NCBI RefSeq assembly: GCF_014649335.1
Contig: NZ_BMSV01000005.1
Span: forward strand, 463,493-527,492
From: Streptomyces roseolilacinus
Lineage (GTDB): Bacteria; Actinomycetota; Actinomycetes; Streptomycetales; Streptomycetaceae
Direction of reading: 5' to 3'
Length of the DNA: 64,000 nucleotides
Shown here: in pieces, positions 34,704-43,789 of the stretch
How the letters are laid out: each line of letters opens with the position of its first letter
Numbering within the stretch: position 1 is the stretch's first letter
The notes under the pieces: generated by a model
Told to the model about the DNA's origin: nothing
What the model saw: the letters and a program-made list of their open reading frames with translations, nothing else
Databases searched by the model: none
Program-made: the position numbers and the translations under genes

Positions 34704-36092
34704 TCAGAGCTTCTCCGCCTCGCGCACCCGGTGCAGGTGGACCAGGACGTCGTAGGCGCGACCGAGGGCGAGGGTGGGCAGGGGGTCGGGCGTGAACACC
34801 GAACCGGCGTCGTAGACCGGCCGGGCCCGGTCCAGCCAGGTGCGGGCCGAAGCCGGCACGGTCCGCAGGTCGAGGTAGAAGTCCCGGTGGCGGACCCGGT
34901 CGAGGGTGTGCTCGTTCATGCCGGGGGCCGCCGGAGGCACGCTGACCGGCTTCCACTCCCCGTCGAGGGAGGTGTCCTTGGTGAGGAAGGAACCGCCGGC
35001 GAAGCCGAAGCCGATCGCCGCGTAGTCCCGTCCGAGGAGGTCGCGCAGGACGGCGCCCTGGGTCCGCGGGTACATGGCCGGGTCGGTGGACAGGTACCCG
35101 ACGTGGCCGTTGTGGGCGGACAGCAGGATCCTGTGGCCGGTACGGCGCTGCCACCACAGGACGTTGTCGGCCATGACCTGGTCGCGCAGCCGCTCCGCGG
35201 CGGTCACCGAGGCCGGGTCGGCGAGGTCGAGGGCGGCGAAGGCGAAGGTCTGCGCGATGTTCCGGGCGTGCTGCACCGTCCACGCGTACTCCTCGCCGCC
35301 GGCGTCCTGGTGCGCGGCGACCAGGTCCAGGGCCTCCTGGGCCCGGGCGGCGTTCTGCTTCCGCTCCGCGACCGGCTTGCGCAGGTAGGCGAAGACGTCG
35401 TCGAACGGCCGCAGCCCGGCGTACAGCCCGGTGAGCCGCGGCAGCGCCTCCGGCCGGGTCTTCCGTACGGAGGAGGTCACCCGCTCGAAGATGTGGTCGC
35501 CGAGCCCGGGGGCCCCGAGGTCGTCGCCCATGAAGTGGACGCGACGGTCCGGGTGCCGGCGGTTGTGCTCGCGCATCCAGGAGATCAGGCTCACGAACTC
35601 CTCGCGCTCCCACGGGGACCCGGCCAGGGTCTCCGCCGCGATCCGCCGGGCGTCGCCCTCGCCGCCCTGGAGGTACTCGTCGATCCTGAGCCCCGCCGAC
35701 CAGCTCATCTCCAGGGCGAAAGTGGTGAAGCCCCGCTCCTCGACGAGGTACCGGAAGACCCGCTCCTTCATGGCGAAGAACTCGTGCGAACCGTGCGTGG
35801 CCTCGCCCAGGCCCACCACCTTCGCGTCGCCGACCATGGCGCCCAGCGCCCGCAGGTCGGCGGTCCGGCCACCGGGCTCCGTCGACCGCAGCGGATGCGC
35901 GGCCCGCTCCAGCGCCCGTACGACGGCCGCGTCCCGTCCCTCGGCGGACCCCGCCGGAGCGGTCGCCGCCGTCGGCGCGGCGGAGGCCGCCGGTGCCGCG
36001 GAGGCCACCGGGGCCAGCAGGGCCGTGGCCGCGACCACCGCCGTCAGCACCGGCAGCCCCCGCCGGCCGGTCGTCTTCCTGAGCCTGGTCAT
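34704..36092 (-). CDS. Erythromycin esterase-family protein, exported
   Basis: A 462-residue protein. The ATG at 36092 has GGAG eight bases upstream; a GTG at 36101 would overlap that site. A signal peptide spans about residues 1-32. The EreA-type catalytic elements are present: LGEATHGSHEF with His100, FALEMSW with Glu128, and SAHNGHVG for the second active-site His. Ere enzymes open the macrolide lactone, but most family members in Streptomyces have unknown substrates, and export argues for an extracellular target. No macrolide resistance gene is adjacent. Confidence 0.87.
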   Translation of the reverse strand: MTRLRKTTGRRGLPVLTAVVAATALLAPVASAAPAASAAPTAATAPAGSAEGRDAAVVRALERAAHPLRSTEPGGRTADLRALGAMVGDAKVVGLGEATHGSHEFFAMKERVFRYLVEERGFTTFALEMSWSAGLRIDEYLQGGEGDARRIAAETLAGSPWEREEFVSLISWMREHNRRHPDRRVHFMGDDLGAPGLGDHIFERVTSSVRKTRPEALPRLTGLYAGLRPFDDVFAYLRKPVAERKQNAARAQEALDLVAAHQDAGGEEYAWTVQHARNIAQTFAFAALDLADPASVTAAERLRDQVMADNVLWWQRRTGHRILLSAHNGHVGYLSTDPAMYPRTQGAVLRDLLGRDYAAIGFGFAGGSFLTKDTSLDGEWKPVSVPPAAPGMNEHTLDRVRHRDFYLDLRTVPASARTWLDRARPVYDAGSVFTPDPLPTLALGRAYDVLVHLHRVREAEKL

Positions 36093-36371
36093 CCTGATCA
36101 CTCCTCAACCCGGTGATTCCGCAAGCCGACGAAATGATCTTCGCGGGTGCCGGGGGCGGACCGCACTGGGGCGGTCCTCACCTTTCGCCCGGGGGTCAAC
36201 CCCTGCCCCCACCGGCCTCCCGGGCAGGCCGCCCGGCCCGGGGGCGGGCGGGCGCCGGCACCCCGGCGGCCTCCCGGTCGCGCCGCCCGCCCGGCGCGGA
36301 GGCGGCCGCTCACGCGGTCATGGCCCCCGGCAGCCCCACATCGGCCCGACGCGGGGTGCGGAGCCCCGGGC

Positions 36372-36896
36372 TCATCCCCACGGCCCGGTCCCACGGAACC
36401 GGGAGAGCGGGCCCCTCCGCCGGCGGGGCCGAGGCGTGAACGCCGTGGACGAGGCGCCCGGCGCGTCGAGCCGTGACACGAGTACGGCCTCCTGCCGCGC
36501 GGTGACGGAGACCCACAGGGCCGTCCCCGTGTCGCCGGCGCCGAAGACCTGCCGCCCCCGCCGCCACGCCTCGGCGTGGATCGTGAAGGGCGCCAGGGTC
36601 AGGAGCACGTCGAACTGCGTGTCGTCGCGGACGTCGACGTCGATCCCCATGCCGGGGTCGTCCCTCTCCGACCGCACGCCCTCCGCCACCCCGTTCCGCG
36701 CCATCGCCAGCGCGTGCTCGTACGCGGGTACCGCCTCCCGGGGCCAGGCGGCGTCGCTGTAGGCATCGACGTGGGCGCTCTCGATGTCGTCGCGCAGGAC
36801 GCGGAGCGCCTCGTGGTGAGCGCGCACCACGTCCGCCGCCTCCAACCCGTCCCGGAGGAACAGGTCGCGACGTGGTTCGTCGGGTTCACTGATCAT
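36372..36896 (-). CDS. Uncharacterised 174-residue protein
   Basis: ATG at 36896 with only a weak ribosome site. The protein is soluble, with an acidic N-terminal helix region (LEAADVVRAHHEALRVLRDDIESAHVD) and a beta-rich C-terminal half (GIDVDVRDDTQFDVLLTLAPFTIHAEAW, then GTALWVSVTARQEAVLVSRL). The C-terminus is Arg-rich and may be disordered. Codon usage is like real genes. No family is recognised. Confidence 0.6.
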   Translation of the reverse strand: MISEPDEPRRDLFLRDGLEAADVVRAHHEALRVLRDDIESAHVDAYSDAAWPREAVPAYEHALAMARNGVAEGVRSERDDPGMGIDVDVRDDTQFDVLLTLAPFTIHAEAWRRGRQVFGAGDTGTALWVSVTARQEAVLVSRLDAPGASSTAFTPRPRRRRGPLSRFRGTGPWG

Positions 36897-37258
36897 GTGG
36901 CTCAGGCTTTCACGCGCCGCCGCCGCCCATGGGACAGGGCCCGCACACCCTCCCGAAGACGAGGGGAGTGGCCGTACGGCGCCGACGGCCCCCGCCCCGC
37001 CGCGGCCGGCCGTGCGCCGGCGCTTCGCCGGACGCGGCCCCGGTCCGGGCCCCGCCCGTACCCGACACCGTGCGCACCGCTCGGCTCCGCACCGTCCGGG
37101 TGACCCGGCCTCGTTCCCGCGGGGAATCGCCCCAGGGGCGCGGACGACCGCCGATAAGCTGTCGCGGCCCCGGCCCGGGGCCGCTCCGTTCGTCGTGAGG
37201 CGGTCGGCCCGCGCCTTCGGAGGACCACGCCCGACCGCAGAGCCATGGAGGTGTCGGT
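36897..37258. other. Divergent intergenic region, no gene
   Basis: These 362 bases separate two divergent genes of unknown function. Open frames here are Arg/Pro-rich and lack ribosome sites. No repeat stands out. Confidence 0.35.
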
Positions 37259-38395
37259 ATGACCGGACGTTCGGAGGGAAGGGCGGAACGGGCACTCCCG
37301 GTCCCGCCGGTGATCCGTTCCCGCCGGGAGCTGGCCGAACGGGGGGTGGCCTTCCCGGCGGTCGACGTCGCGCCCACCCGGCTGCCGATCACCCCCGGCG
37401 GCGCCACGTACCAGATGGCGCAGTCCCTGGCCTGGCTGGACGACCGGCACTTCGCGGTGGGCCGGTGGGACGGCTCGCTGAGCGTCTTCGCGTACACGTC
37501 CTCGCAGCCGTACGCCGGATCGCTCATCACCAAGGCCGCCAACAGCCCCGCGTTCCAGGGAGTGCGCACGGTGGTGCCCGTGTCGGACCGGTCGTTCGCC
37601 ACGTCCAACGACGACCGGTCCCTCGCGCTGTGGAGCTCCCCCGGCGGCACGTGGTCCGACCTGCGACTGACCGGGACCTTCGCCTACCCCCCGTCCCTCG
37701 GGGCCGCCACCGGCGGGCGTACGGTCACCACCGGGAACCGGACGGTCGTGATCGGCCACACCAGCGGCCACCTGTCCGTCTGGCGCCACCTCGCCGGACC
37801 GAACCGGCTCGAGTTCGTCCGCTCGGTCGATCTGCGCAATCCCGAACCCGTGAACCCCTGGGGGCTGCACGACATCCACGCGGTCGAGGTACTGGACGGC
37901 CGGGACGGGACCGACCGGGTGATCACGGGCTCGGAGGACGGCTACGTCTGCGTCGTCGAGGTGCCCTCGGGCGAGGTCCTGTCCCGGACGGTCTACAACC
38001 CCGACGCGCAGCGCGGCATCAACGACCTCGACGTGCGGGGCGACTCGCTCCTGGTGGCCAACTGCTCGGTGGGTGCCGACGACCACAACCTCTGGTACTA
38101 CACCGTCGATCGCGGCACGTGGGGGATCGTCCTGCGGGACAGGGCCCGTCTCGTCGCGGACGCCGACCGGCCGCAGGTCTTCAACTTCAACACCGTCTGG
38201 GGGGCCTACTCGGGCGGCCCGTGCTGGTTCGCCTCCACCGAGGAGGGGGCCCTGTGGATGGGCACCGCGGACACCGGGATCGACGTCCTGGGCTACCAGG
38301 AGGTGACCAGCCCGCTGGGATCCGCCCTCGGATGGAACGACGCGCCGGGCCGCCTGGTCATGGTCGCCCACGACCTGTACGAGTTCGACACCTGA
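37259..38395 (+). CDS. Beta-propeller (WD40-like) protein
   Basis: A 378-residue cytosolic protein starting at ATG 37259 behind GGAGGTG. Recurrent blades are visible, such as DRHFAVGRWDGSLSVFAY, SFATSNDDRSLALWSS, VVIGHTSGHLSVWRHL and VITGSEDGYVCVVEV, spaced about 45-60 residues. This pattern fits a seven-bladed WD40-type propeller. It carries no kinase or protease domain. It could be a scaffold or a sugar-processing propeller; I cannot tell which. Confidence 0.75.
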   Translation: MTGRSEGRAERALPVPPVIRSRRELAERGVAFPAVDVAPTRLPITPGGATYQMAQSLAWLDDRHFAVGRWDGSLSVFAYTSSQPYAGSLITKAANSPAFQGVRTVVPVSDRSFATSNDDRSLALWSSPGGTWSDLRLTGTFAYPPSLGAATGGRTVTTGNRTVVIGHTSGHLSVWRHLAGPNRLEFVRSVDLRNPEPVNPWGLHDIHAVEVLDGRDGTDRVITGSEDGYVCVVEVPSGEVLSRTVYNPDAQRGINDLDVRGDSLLVANCSVGADDHNLWYYTVDRGTWGIVLRDRARLVADADRPQVFNFNTVWGAYSGGPCWFASTEEGALWMGTADTGIDVLGYQEVTSPLGSALGWNDAPGRLVMVAHDLYEFDT

Positions 38396-38553
38396 GGCCG
38401 TGGGGGCTGCGGCTCCCGATCCGGGTGGCGTCCCACAGGTGCCGAACGCCGCATCGGCGGACGGTGCCGGGACCGCCGCTCTCCCGTCCCGGCGTACGGT
38501 CCGCCGCTCTCCCGCCGCCGCGCGGCCGCGTCCCGCGTGCCGGTGCCCCGGGC

Positions 38554-39783
38554 TCAGGCGGTCCGCGCGGCGGCGGGCGCGGAGGCCGGTTCCCGGCGGG
38601 TCTCCGCCGCCCACCGGGCCACCGGTCCCAGCGCGTACGACGCCAGGAGGAACAGCGCCCCCAGCAGCAGCCAGCCCGTCGTCCCCGTCCCCGTCAGCAG
38701 CGCGGTGAGCACCAGCGGCCCGAGCGTGCGGGCGACGGTGACGCCGGTGCCGAAGAAGCCCTGGTACTCGCCCACGCGCCCCACGGGTGCCAGGTCGAAG
38801 CCGATCTGCCAGGACCCGGCCGACTGGAGCATCTCGGCGGCGACCAGGAGGACCGATCCGCCGACCAGGGCGGTGATCGCGAACCAGGGCGGGGTCCCCG
38901 CCGAGAGGGCGAAGACCGCGCAGGCGAGGAGCATGAGCACGCCGGATCGGCGGAGGGCGCGGGAGGCTGTGCCGAGCCCGGTGACCGAGCGGGCGGCACG
39001 GACCTGGAAGAGCGTCACCGCGCCGGTGTTGAGGACGAAGAGCGCGGAGACGAGCCACTCGGGGGCGTCGGTGCGCTCGGTGATCCACAGGGGCAGGGCG
39101 AGACTGAGCAGCGGCATGCGCAGCAGCAGCACGGTGTTGAGGAGCGTCACGACGGCGTACGGCCGGTCCCGCAGCACTGCGGACCGCGTGTCCCGGACGG
39201 CGCGCACCGGCGCGACGGCCGGCAGCCGCAGCAGGACGAGCGCGCAGAGCAGGAAGCCCAGGGCGTCGACCGCGAAGACCGCGAGGTACGCGGCCCTGGT
39301 CCCGGCGGACAGCGCGAGCCCACCGAGTGCGGCGCCCACGGCGAGGCCCGCGTTGAGTGCCGACTGCAGGTGGGCCAGGGCACCGGTGCGCTCCTCCTCG
39401 GCCACCAGGCCCGCGAGCAGCGCCTGCCGGGCGGCGGCGAGACCCGACTGGGCGGTGGCGTAGAGGCAGGCGGCCGCGAGGAACGGCAGGAAGCCCCGTA
39501 CGACCAGGAAGGACGCCACCGCCGCACCGGTCGCCAGGGCGAGGAGCACCGCCGTGCCGCGTGGACCCCGGCGGTCCGCGACCCGCCCGAGCGGCACCCC
39601 GACGACCGAGCCGACGGCCCAGGCCACGGTGAGGCCGAGGCCGATCCGGGCGGGTGCGAGGCCGACGACATGGGTGAAGTAGAGGGCCGAGGTGACGTAG
39701 TACGCGCCGTCGCCCACGGAATTGCCCAACTGCGCGAGCGTGAGGGTGCGTTGCGGACCGGTGGGCGGGAGCAGGGAGGACAT
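38554..39783 (-). CDS. MFS transporter (12-TM)
   Basis: A 409-residue transporter starting at ATG 39783. It shows twelve hydrophobic segments and MFS motif A as GRVADRRGPRG near residue 70. The pattern LTLAQLGNSVGDGAYYVTSALYFTHVVGL at the start and the central loop SVTGLGTASRALRRSG fit the streptomycete proline/betaine-unrelated drug exporter group (MFS_1). It lies alone between a beta-propeller gene and a decayed transposase. The substrate is unknown. Confidence 0.85.
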   Translation of the reverse strand: MSSLLPPTGPQRTLTLAQLGNSVGDGAYYVTSALYFTHVVGLAPARIGLGLTVAWAVGSVVGVPLGRVADRRGPRGTAVLLALATGAAVASFLVVRGFLPFLAAACLYATAQSGLAAARQALLAGLVAEEERTGALAHLQSALNAGLAVGAALGGLALSAGTRAAYLAVFAVDALGFLLCALVLLRLPAVAPVRAVRDTRSAVLRDRPYAVVTLLNTVLLLRMPLLSLALPLWITERTDAPEWLVSALFVLNTGAVTLFQVRAARSVTGLGTASRALRRSGVLMLLACAVFALSAGTPPWFAITALVGGSVLLVAAEMLQSAGSWQIGFDLAPVGRVGEYQGFFGTGVTVARTLGPLVLTALLTGTGTTGWLLLGALFLLASYALGPVARWAAETRREPASAPAAARTA

Positions 39784-40215
39784 GGCCGCGACGCTACGCA
39801 CGTTCCGGCCCCCTCGCGTAGGACAACAAGGCGCCTTGCGCCTGGGCCACTTCGGCGGCGGTGCACCTCGCGCGCGGGGCCGGCCCCGCACGGCGCGGCA
39901 CACCGGAGAGCCCGGTGCGCGGTACGAAGCGGCTCCGGGCGGGCCCGGAGCCGCCCTGCGGTGCCCGGACCGCCGGGCCACCGCTCCGGATGCACCGCGG
40001 AAGCCCCCGTGGGAGCCTGGTGGGTAGATGGTCCGGAAGTCCGACCGATCTCGAAGAGCAGCAGGCACGACGCTGCCCGACGGTTCCGGACCCCACGGCT
40101 CCGGCCTCCCCGCGTGGCGCCGGGCGGTCCGGCACGTCCGCTCCCCTCCGGCCCGTGACCAGCCACCGCGACGGAGGCGGGCCGGCGACACCCGCACCGC
40201 GCGGGAGAAGAGGAG
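39784..40215. other. Gene-free stretch next to transposase remnant
   Basis: No coding signature or terminal inverted repeat was found in these 432 bases. It joins the promoter side of the MFS gene to the broken end of the IS5-type remnant, so the left junction of the element may lie here. Confidence 0.35.
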
Positions 40216-40431
40216 GACCCCGGCATCACGCCACTGCCGGAAGCGGTTGTGGACGGTCGACCAGCCTCCGAAATCCGTCGGCATCTCCCGCCACTGCCCG
40301 CCCGTCTTGAACCGCCAGATCACGCCCTCGAACTGCCGCCGCAGTTGCCCGGGGTACGGGCCGTACTCGCCGATCGGCGGGTACGGCCCGATGAACTCCC
40401 ACTACTCGTCCGTCAGTTGCACTCGCGTCAC
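40216..40431 (-). pseudogene. IS5-type transposase remnant (N-terminal part)
   Basis: Read on the minus strand from the GTG at 40431, the frame gives RVQLTDE, a TAG stop, then WEFIGPYPPIGEYGPYPGQL and later FKTGGQWREMPTDFGGWSTV, ending at QWRDAGV. This is the N-terminal DUF4096 region of IS5/IS402-family transposases. The in-frame TAG and the loss of all catalytic parts show that it is dead. It borders the beta-lactamase locus; another piece of such a transposase lies on the far side at 43441-43570. Confidence 0.82.
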
Positions 40432-40503
40432 GTGAGAAGATCTACCGGTCCAGGCCCCGCCGAGAGGGCGCATCCCGCAGATTGACCAGACTCGATATGC
40501 GCC

Positions 40504-41445
40504 CTAACGGCTCAAGGCGTCGGCCGCCACGGTGGCGGCCTTGGCGATAAGAGCGTCGCGGCGGTCGGCGCCCTGCTTGCCGCGGGTGGACATGACCGCC
40601 ATGACGATGGGGTTGCCACCGTCCTCCGGCCACACCACGGCGATGTTGTTGCGGCCCCCGTATCCGGCGGAGCCGCTCTTGTCGGCTACATCCCAGCCAT
40701 CGGGAACACCCGCCCTGATGAGCGTCCGACCGGTCATGTTCGTCGTCATCCACTGCCGGAGAAGCTCGCGTTCGTCCCGTTTCAGGGCGTCGCCGAGCAG
40801 GAACGCCCGCAGGCTCTCTGCCATCGCACGTGGTGTGCTCGTGTCGCGGATGTCGCCCGGTGTGCCGTCGCTCATCTCCGGCTCGTACCGGTCCATCTCG
40901 GTGACGTCGTCGCCGAACTCCTCCAGCACCTCCTCCAGGCCGTCGGGGCCGCCGAGCTCGTCGAGGAGCAGGTTGACCGCCGTGTTGTCGCTGTACCAGA
41001 GAGTGGCGGCGCACAGCCCCCGCAGACTCATGCCGGTCTCGACGAAGTTCTCGGACACCGGCGAGTCCGCGACCACGTCGTCCCGCGAGTACGTGACCAC
41101 CTTGTCGATGCCGTCCGTCCCGTACTTCCGGAGGATGGCGCCCGCCGCCAGCGCCTTGAACGTGGAGGCGTACGCGAACCGGCCGTCCGCCTGGTAGCCG
41201 ACCGACCGGCCCGTGCCGGTGTCCAGGGCGTAGACGCCGAGCCGCGCGTCGAACTCCCGCTCCAGTGCCCGGAACTTGGGAGCGGTGGGTTCGGTGGCCG
41301 CAGCCGACGATGTCGACCGCTTCGAGGCGGCCGGTGAGCCGGGCCCGGACTCGGTCTGCTGACCGCACGCCGGAAGGGCGGCGAGCGCGAGTAAGCCGGC
41401 CGCCGCCCAGGCGGCGCCCCGGCGGATGCGAAGCGGGTACGTCAT
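40504..41445 (-). CDS. bla: Class A beta-lactamase, lipoprotein type
   Basis: A 313-residue serine beta-lactamase. The signal sequence ends in a lipobox-like LPAC (Cys27), so it is probably membrane-tethered. The active site elements are Ser94-T-F-Lys97, Ser152-D-N, Glu188 in EPEMSD (the Glu166 position) and KSG near residue 256. GGAGGT precedes ATG 41445. Codon 18 is TTA (41392-41394). It is divergent from a LysR gene and a BlaB-like gene, the arrangement known from the Streptomyces cacaoi blaL locus, where both neighbours are needed for induction. Confidence 0.93.
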   Translation of the reverse strand: MTYPLRIRRGAAWAAAGLLALAALPACGQQTESGPGSPAASKRSTSSAAATEPTAPKFRALEREFDARLGVYALDTGTGRSVGYQADGRFAYASTFKALAAGAILRKYGTDGIDKVVTYSRDDVVADSPVSENFVETGMSLRGLCAATLWYSDNTAVNLLLDELGGPDGLEEVLEEFGDDVTEMDRYEPEMSDGTPGDIRDTSTPRAMAESLRAFLLGDALKRDERELLRQWMTTNMTGRTLIRAGVPDGWDVADKSGSAGYGGRNNIAVVWPEDGGNPIVMAVMSTRGKQGADRRDALIAKAATVAADALSR

Positions 41446-41590
41446 GGAATGGACCTCCAAGCCGTCGAAGGACAAGTGGACCGTGCGAGCCCGGGAAAAG
41501 CCCTGGGCGGCGACCACTCTCCGGCCCATGGGTCACCGAGGTCCAAGACGCGGAGGTTCAACTCCATGCTGTTTTGGCATAGTAGGGCGC

Positions 41591-42501
41591 GTGGATCTTG
41601 TTGCGGCATGCCGGGCGTTCGTCAGTGTGAGCGAGCACGGCAGTTTCACGGTGGGCGCGGCAGCGACCCGGACGGCCCAGTCCGTCGTGAGTCGCCGCAT
41701 CGCCGCATCGCCGCGTTGGAGCAGCGCCTGGGCGAGCGGCTGCTGGACCGGTCGTCGCGGGCGGTGACGCTGACGCCGTTCGGCCGGGACATGCTGCCGT
41801 CGGCGAGGCGACTCGTGCAGTCGGCCGATCGGTTCGAGAACGAGGCGGAGGCCGCGCGGCGCCGACCACTGCGGCTCGCCGTTCCCGCCATCTGTCCCAC
41901 CGGAGCCCTCGCCCGCCTCATCGCGGAGGCGCACGGCCACGGAGTTCTCCTCGACCCGTGTCCCGCAGGGCCCGCGGAGCGGTCCGACCTCGTCACGTCC
42001 CGGCATGTGCGTGCGGCGCTGCTCGCGGTGGCTCCCACCGAGGCGGCCTGGACGGTGCCGCTGGGACTGGCGGTCGCGGACGATCCGCAAGGGCCGATCT
42101 ACCTGGACACCCTGCGCCCCGGCCGGGCCGACCGCGACCGGCGGCCGCGGCGCGTGTTGCTTCAGCCGGAGGACGACGTGCCGCACGTCCGGGACCGTCT
42201 CGTCCGCCTGCGCGACGCCGTCGGGCTGCGCCCGGCCCAACTGGCCGTCGCACCCGCCGTGGCCGCCGCTGCGGCGGACGTGCTGAGCAGGGGCGACGCG
42301 CTGCTGTGCTCGGCCGCACAGGCCCGCGAACTCCGCCTCCACTGGCGGCCCGTCGGTGAACTCGGCCCGGGCTTCGCACGAGGTTTCTCCCTGGCCGTGG
42401 CGGACGAGTCGGACGCCGATGCGATCCGCCTGTGCCAGGCCTGCGCGTACGGCATCGCCCGGTGCCTCGGCGCCACGGAGCACTCGGAGGCAGCCGCATG
42501 A
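41591..42501 (+). pseudogene. blaA: BlaA-like LysR activator of the beta-lactamase, frameshifted by an 8-bp duplication
   Basis: From GTG 41591 the frame encodes a normal LysR N-terminus (VDLVAACRAFVSVSEHGSF, then SVVSRRIAA) but then leaves phase. The octamer CGCCGCAT is present twice in tandem (41693-41700 and 41701-41708). Removing one copy restores SRRIAALEQRLGERLLD and an uninterrupted 300-residue LysR protein that ends at 42501. As it stands only about 60 residues and a wrong tail are made. The gene may be inactive, phase-variable through slippage, or affected by a sequencing error. Its stop overlaps the blaB start. Confidence 0.85.
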
Positions 42502-43439
42502 CCACGGGTACCGAGAGGCTGCTCGGGGAGCTTCGCCGGACGCTGCGCGACGGAGGGCTGTACGGCTCGTTCCTTGTCCGGGACCTGGAGACGGGTGACG
42601 AGATCGGTATCGACCCCGACATCGAGTTACCCGTCGCATCCCTCGTGAAGATCCCGCTCGCCCTGGTGACATTGGAACGCATCCGGCGCGGGGAACTCGA
42701 CGGCGCCGCGGTGATCGTGGTGCCGCCCGGGCGGATCACGACCCCCGGCCCGACCGGCCTCAGCCGGTTCCGGCACGCCGCCCACATCGCCGTGGAGGAC
42801 CTGCTCTACCTCAGCACCTGCATCAGCGACAACAGCGCCGCCGACGCCCTCTTCGCACTCACCCCGCCCGACCGGGTCGGGGCGGTCCTGCACGAGTTCG
42901 GGCTGCGCGGCATCACCGTCCGGCACACCATGCGCGAGTTGATGGAAACCCCGGTGGAGCGTTTCGACCCGGCGGACGTACACCTCGCGCACGCCCTCGC
43001 CATCGGCGCCGGCACCCCCGGGCGCGGCCACCGGGTGCCGCAACTCGACATCTCACGCGCCAACACCGGGACGGCGCGGGCCTTCGTCGACCTCCTGCAG
43101 GCACTCTGGCAGTCGCGGCCCGGTACCGAGGGCGCCGAGCCCTCGGCGATCCACCCCGACGTCGCGGCACGGGTGCGCGGCTTCATGGCCAACAACCTCG
43201 TGCGCAACCGCCTCGCCCCGGACTTCGATTCCGACGCTTCTACGTGGTCGTCCAAGACAGGCATGCTGCTCAACCTGCGCCACGAGGTAGGCGTCGTCGA
43301 ACACGCCGACGGCCAAACCTATGCCGTGGCCGTCCTGACCGAGTCACGAGTGGCCGCCGGCAGGCAGCCGGGCGCCGACGCCCTCATGGGCCAGGTGGCC
43401 CGGTGCCTGCGTGACGAGCTCCGCTCGAGGTGGGGCTAG
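42498..43439 (+). CDS. blaB: BlaB-like penicillin-interacting protein, beta-lactamase regulator
   Basis: A 313-residue cytosolic-looking protein of the serine beta-lactamase fold. It retains Ser48-L-V-Lys51, an SDN motif near 116 and KTG near the C-terminus, but has no signal peptide. In Streptomyces cacaoi the BlaB protein of similar type is required with the LysR protein BlaA to induce the beta-lactamase. Its ATG overlaps the LysR stop (ATGA at 42498-42501). Codon 44 is TTA (42627-42629). Loss of frame in the upstream gene could reduce its coupled translation. Confidence 0.85.
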   Translation: MTTGTERLLGELRRTLRDGGLYGSFLVRDLETGDEIGIDPDIELPVASLVKIPLALVTLERIRRGELDGAAVIVVPPGRITTPGPTGLSRFRHAAHIAVEDLLYLSTCISDNSAADALFALTPPDRVGAVLHEFGLRGITVRHTMRELMETPVERFDPADVHLAHALAIGAGTPGRGHRVPQLDISRANTGTARAFVDLLQALWQSRPGTEGAEPSAIHPDVAARVRGFMANNLVRNRLAPDFDSDASTWSSKTGMLLNLRHEVGVVEHADGQTYAVAVLTESRVAAGRQPGADALMGQVARCLRDELRSRWG

Positions 43440-43440
43440 G

Positions 43441-43570
43441 GTGCCTGTCCAGTTCGGGGCGACGGCGGGCCAGGTGACGGACAGCCCGCAGTTCACCCCC
43501 GTCCTGAAGAAGGTGCGAGTTCTGCAAGGAACGGAACACCGTCGGGCGCGCAGTCAAGTCGTGGGGCGGC
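43441..43570 (+). pseudogene. IS5-type transposase remnant (middle and C-terminal pieces)
   Basis: In one frame TAGQVTDSPQFTPVLKKVRV matches the middle of IS5-type transposases, and a few bases later KERNTVGRAVK matches the conserved C-terminal RNTVER helix. The part between them is missing and no start or stop context is preserved. This is therefore an internally deleted remnant. It begins directly behind the stop of the BlaB-like gene. No terminal inverted repeat was found nearby. Confidence 0.7.
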
Positions 43571-43789
43571 GCCGGAGAACCCGGCGGACGGGGGCGGTTC
43601 GTCCCACGCGGTGATCACGTGGTTCTCCGAACCCCCCCCGTCCCGGGCCCCGGGACCCGCACCCGCCGGCCCGCTGAACGGCCGCGTCCAGGACGGCAGG
43701 GGCGCGGTGATCCCGCCGGATGCCCCGAGGTCGTCCGTCCGTGGCCGGCCGTTGCGGGACGGCCCGCAACAGTGGCAGCGTGCCGGGGC

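Noticed and set aside
36895..40158. A 1087-residue plus-strand open frame, and similar very long frames at 2594-5593, 22500-25469 and 56382-59618
   Set aside because: They run opposite to or across well-supported genes, have Arg/Gly/Pro-rich translations without domains and no ribosome sites. They are out-of-frame reading of GC-rich DNA.
43571..43789. Continuation of the transposase or a terminal inverted repeat of an IS element
   Set aside because: No further transposase motif or inverted repeat matching the left side could be found.
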